Shown piece by piece: positions 60,258 through 64,000 of a stretch of 64,000 nucleotides of DNA; position 1 is the first letter of the stretch, and the number at the start of each line of letters is the position of its first letter. The DNA is from Meghimatium bilineatum (lineage: Eukaryota; Mollusca; Gastropoda; Stylommatophora; Philomycidae): positions 34,507,280-34,571,279 of the forward strand of contig CM067309.1 in assembly GCA_034231615.1 (NCBI GenBank), given 5' to 3'. The notes under the pieces were generated by a model. The model was not told the origin of the DNA. It did not search any database and was given only the letters and a program-made list of their open reading frames with translations. The position numbers were made by a program, and so were the translations under genes.

Positions 60258-60590
60258 CATTCTCTACGGTTTCCCTGTGCAGCATAACTTTTCGACTATA
60301 TTTGATCATGTAACCTTTACATTAATTACTTTAACCTGTTGTTTCAATATTCAGATTAAACCTGTCTGATACTGTAGCTGTTTTCTACGACAGGATGTAC
60401 ATAGATATTTTATATAATCTTACAGTAAGTATGATGATGTGAGGGGGGACTTTAATACGATCTTATAGAATATTTCATGACACAAATCTTGGACAATTAT
60501 TGAACAAATTATTGTTTAGTTATTGATTTGTGACTCATGAATTGAATTATTTTAATTTTTCAATAAATTCATTTTTTATATCAGTTTTCT
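60258..60590 (+). other. Gene 2 3' UTR with AATAAA
   Basis: A canonical AATAAA lies at 60562-60567 about 300 bases after the stop and is followed by a T/GT-rich stretch. The UTR matches that of gene 1 in order and spacing, which supports it as transcribed sequence. Confidence 0.75.
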
Positions 60591-60929
60591 GTGTTTTTGT
60601 CAAATTTATTTTTAATGTTTGAGGCTTGTACAAAGTTTTCATCTCAACAAGTTAACAGATATGAGAGACTAGTAGACCTATCTAAAATATAGTGAAGTGT
60701 AAACAGGAAATTGTCACTGACAGACATACATTAGCACTTTCACGTTGCTCTAAAATAAGGTGCAGTATAAACCGGAAATTGTCACAAATTAGTAAGTGAA
60801 GTACAAGTAAAGTTTCTTATTTGACGGTTGAAATTTGAGCAGAAATATAACGTTAGAAGGTCTCCCATACCTCAGCTGTGGACAGGTCAGTAGATTAGGA
60901 GGGGTTCAGTGTGTTCAAATTCTTTCCGT

Positions 60930-61110
60930 AGTAACTCTCTCATATGACTTTTAGCACTAGAAACTTAACCAAAAGGTCAATTGAAAAACCCCTCCCATAG
61001 CGTTTTTTCACAAAAAGGTCTTCAAATTTCCCATCAAATAGTGAAATTTACACATGAAAACGGACGAATGACTTTTTTTTAAGGTAAATCTCCCTCCTTA
61101 AGGCAGTCAT
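60930..61110 (+). repeat. Interspersed repeat R3 copy
   Basis: ATGACTTTTAGCACTAG, AACTTAACCAAAAGGTC, CCCCTCCCATAGCG, GTCTTCAAATTTCCC, AAGGTAAATCTCCC. Confidence 0.6.
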
Positions 61111-61296
61111 ATGTATGGACCTGGCCATGGATTTACTAGCTTCCTCTTTGAATTCATTGATAGTAATCTTTCTTCCAGCAGACTTCTCAGCTACTTGACT
61201 GGTATGTTTAGACCTCTCTTTCTAGCATGATTTCACGTCCATACCATTATGTCACTTCTATATATTTGTTGATCATGTATTTTGCTACCCTCTCAT

Positions 61297-61500
61297 TTAA
61301 TTATTTATTTGTGTACCTTGTAAAGTGTTCAAAATGTCAGTTCTATCAATTTCTCTACCTTCCGACATAGTAGCAGTGCAAGCCAGTCGATCTGCTCTCT
61401 CGTTTATTTGAACATCCACATGACCAGCCACAAAAATGAATTTGCTGCATTCCAACTTTGACCGATGCCTCAAGCTACTATTCCGGAACACAAATCATGT
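61297..61500 (-). mobile_element. RNase H-like retroelement fragment (class uncertain)
   Basis: Minus strand: CSKFIFVAGHVDVQINERAD (last RNase H motif) and EIDRTDILNTLQG, as in the fragments at 13650 and 24250. Truncated and broken; treated as a fossil. Confidence 0.6.
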
Positions 61501-61589
61501 GTATTTTTCTGGTCATGCTCATCAAGTCACTGAGAATGCAGACATGAACATTGGCATAGGCTATATGTATTCATTCATGCCAGGCTTGT

Positions 61590-61800
61590 AGATGGGGGGT
61601 TTAGGGGTAATATCTTCCCCCCACCCCTGCTCTTTAACAAGTCTGAACTGACTATTAGTACTTGGAATTTAACCAAAAGGTCGGTAAAAGCCCCTTCCTT
61701 CACAAGTTTTCACAAAACAGTCTTCAAACTTCCCGTCAAATAATGACATTTAGAAACACAAAAACAAAGAATTACCCTTTTTTTTTTAGGTAAAATCGTG
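61590..61800 (+). repeat. Interspersed repeat R3 copy
   Basis: AATTTAACCAAAAGGTCGG, TCACAAAACAGTCTTC, AACTTCCCGTCAAATAATG, T-run, TAGGTAAAATCG. Confidence 0.55.
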
Positions 61801-61884
61801 ACCTTCAACAATATAAAAGACCTGTTCACAGAATTAATTTGGCCTTGATTGGTCATGTTTTTGATTATTTTCGTCTACAAAAGA

Positions 61885-61960
61885 CACTGAGTTTTTATTA
61901 AGGAGACAGAATTACAGATATAGACATGTTTCAAGTGAACGAAAGAAGAAGAAGATTATT
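61885..61960 (+). mobile_element. SINE-like 3' end with GAAGAAG tail
   Basis: Near-identical to 54785-54845: AGAATTACAGATATAGAC, ATGTTTCAAGTGAACG, AAAGAAGAAGAAG. Confidence 0.5.
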
Positions 61961-62464
61961 TTATTATTTCCATTGATCACTACGTATGTACTTGGAGTAG
62001 CCATGGCTATTTTTGGCCAATATGAAGGTTGTGAAGGTGTAAACTTTCCATATATAGCATCATAGTTGCTATATTACTCAGCAGATTATGCGCAGATAAC
62101 TCTATTGATGTTTTGTCAGGGAGGACAATGAGAGAGCCATATCCTGCATTGATGGTGGCTTTGAAGACTGACCCATCTGTGTATGCTTGGATCCAGTTCT
62201 TGGGGAAGGAGTTTATAGTCTCTATTGCAATTTACTCAAGGGTGTTTTGATTTGTTGCCCCAGTTACTGACTTGTCAATTAGTGTATTGTTTATTTGGGG
62301 CAGTATGAAAAATGCATTTGTTGGGATATTTGTGATACTCTTTCAGATTCATTCATCTGAAGGTGATGTTTCTTGTTTAGTTATTCTGCTAGCTGTACTG
62401 GGGATTTTTGTTTTAGTCTTGTTTTGCATGTCCATTTGTGGACTACTTCTTTGTAAGGTTTGAT

Positions 62465-62865
62465 TTTTAAAAATTGTCCTCTGGCTTCCTACTTAAAAAT
62501 TTTCTTGTATAAAAACAATTATTTGAAGCAAAATTGTATTGTCTATATATGTTATCCATGTTTACAAGAAGACCTATCGGCCCTTGTATAACTAATACGG
62601 ATATTATGTTATGTTTGTTGTTACTGAGGATATTTCAATACCTGTACGGGATGTTTGTTGTTGTTGTAATAGTCCTTGTCTCGATTGGTCCGTTCGTGTG
62701 ACTTTGTGTGCACGATTTGAATGGCTTGATGAAATCGCATCTTTTTTTGGAGATGCGGTTAGTCAAGTACTGAAAAACGCGTGTGCAATTGTTGCTAGGC
62801 GACTTGGTGCCGTAGAACGGACTGGTTCAATTCCCGTTAGTCTCAAGAATTCTTTGTTAGGATGG
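62465..62865. mobile_element. Second copy of the 395-bp foldback-type element
   Basis: Carries the same body as 37128-37522 in the opposite direction (CCATGTTTACAAGAAGACC, CCCTTGTATAACTAATACG, GGAGATGCGGTTAGTCAAG, GGTTCAATTCCCGTTAG). Its TTGTCCTCTGGCTTCCTACT segment has the same orientation as in the first copy although the body is inverted. One of the two terminal arms is missing here. Confidence 0.65.
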
Positions 62866-63298
62866 TTTTGTGGGAGTTGTTTGTATCTTTCCACAGCTTC
62901 TATAGCTGCCTTTCTCTTCTAATCTCTAGTGACTCTATGTTTGCATGGAATTCACAAGTCAGTGTTGATGTTGATCACATGACACCACAAATAAAGCGGA
63001 GAGCCTGACTTTGTACTCTGTTCAAATGTGTGCTGGAGCTTATTTATGATGTCGCCTTCAAGTGGAGATTATAGTCATATATGGATCTGATGTATCCTAT
63101 GTATGCATGTCTAAGTTGTCTTGTTGGCTCCCCAGGATGTACTTGCAAGTCGTTTTAGCAAGTTCAACCTCCTATACTCTTTTCTTGTGATATTGTTAAT
63201 AAATTTGTTGAAGGTTAGCCTTCTCTCCAACTGAACACCTAGGTATGTTTGGGGTCTCTTTTGCGATTTATTTGGGATCATTCAAAGGTGATTTTAAT

Positions 63299-63318
63299 TT
63301 TTTTTTTTTTTTTTTTTG
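63299..63318. repeat. Poly-T run
   Basis: Twenty or so consecutive T within the LINE remnant. Confidence 0.9.
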
Positions 63319-64000
63319 CTAAGTGTAAATATGGTATATGTGGCTTTACTGGTGTTTACCTTCAATTTCCAAAAGTTGCAGAAGGCCCCCTATGTTGATA
63401 TTGTGAGAAGGCTTTTTCAAAGTATCTTTAAGAGAGGTGTAACTCTGATCCACTTGGCCATATGACAAGCTGTTTGCAAACATGGCTTTGTGGATGTTAA
63501 GCAAGCCAGGGAGATCATTTATGAAGCTTAAGAATAGGGTTATGCTTTGTGGTAGCCCTCCATAAAGCATGCGTTTGGATGATAGTTTTTTTCTTACTGC
63601 AGTTTGTATGGTTTAGTCACTTAGGTAGTTCTTAATACATTTTTACATTTTCCCTCAAATGCACATGTTTTGCAATTTAAGCACTAGTCCCTTTCTTCAT
63701 ACCTTGTCATATGCTTGCATTAGGTCTACAAAGACAGAGACTTTATTCTTCCCTTACTGAAAATTGGTCTATGCATTCTTGGTGGAAAAAAAATGCTTGG
63801 TCTTCAGTCTTTGCTCCTCTTCAGAAGCCTGCTTGAGAGTTGTTGAGGGACTCTAAATCTTCAAACCACCAGTATAATCTGTTGTTCAGCATTTGTTCTG
63901 CAAGTTTACTGATGTCAGATTAGAAGTTAAAGACATTGACCGAAAGCTTATTATGTCATATTCATGCTTATCCTTTTTTCATATTGACTTGACAATAGAG

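Larger units (their letters stand above)
61965..64000 (-). mobile_element. Jockey-like LINE: reverse transcriptase to RNase H, runs off the window
   Basis: Minus strand from the right edge: KNKVSVFVDLMQAYDKVWRK-like (catalytic Asp box), LPQSITLFLSFINDLPGL, the palm box degraded to MFANSLS, TYLGVQLERRLTFNKFINNI, LNLLKRLASTSWGANKTT, EIRREKAAIEAVERYKQLPQ, then after an inserted foldback element the RNase H start AYTDGSVFKATINAGYGSLI near 62190. Many stops and frame changes. Confidence 0.8.

Noticed and set aside
1-64000. LTR retroelements, Polintons or other virus-like copies
   Set aside because: No long terminal repeats, integrase, protease, capsid or envelope signatures were recognised; the RNase H fragments of uncertain class are listed as fossils.

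Overview
This is an animal (intron-rich metazoan) window, most likely from a lophotrochozoan and plausibly a gastropod mollusc. The evidence is multi-exon genes with GT/AG introns of 0.4 to 4.7 kb, poly(A) signals, an AT-rich background, and dense non-LTR retrotransposons, SINEs, MITEs and minisatellites. The species guess is inference; the metazoan call is not. I found no rRNA gene, no CRISPR array, no intact tRNA gene and no recognisable LTR element or virus copy.

Only two host genes are supported. They are head-to-tail paralogues on the + strand encoding secreted glycoside hydrolase family 3 (GH3) enzymes of the beta-D-xylosidase type. Gene 1 enters from the left with its 3' half (exons equivalent to 8-14; 897-11731). 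Gene 2 is complete: 14 exons, 25694-60257, 774 residues. It has a signal peptide, the GH3 catalytic domain (motifs in exons 2-7, predicted nucleophile Asp291), the second alpha/beta domain and a C-terminal fibronectin-III-like domain. Shared exons have identical phases and almost all identical lengths. The intron after exon 13 and the 3' UTRs can still be aligned, so the pair is a real and fairly recent tandem duplication. The enzymes probably remove xylose (or arabinose) from plant or algal oligosaccharides in the gut or lysosome.

Layout: 1-896 is intron 7 of gene 1. 897-12085 is the 3' half of gene 1. 12086-25693 is intergenic: SINEs, minisatellites, a hAT transposon with perfect 8-bp target duplications, LINE remnants and RNase H-like fragments. 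25694-60590 is gene 2, with introns full of nested elements. 60590-64000 is intergenic and ends in a minus-strand LINE that runs off the window.

The most striking theme outside the genes is that many minisatellites were born inside transposable elements: a 54-bp array from LINE reverse transcriptase codons, a 78-bp array from a mariner-like transposase end, a 73-bp array from a MITE, a 41-bp array from a SINE tail, and a 78-bp array probably from a LINE. Several insertions carry clear target-site duplications, which gives a relative order of events. LINE remnants are named here by letters A-F purely as working labels.
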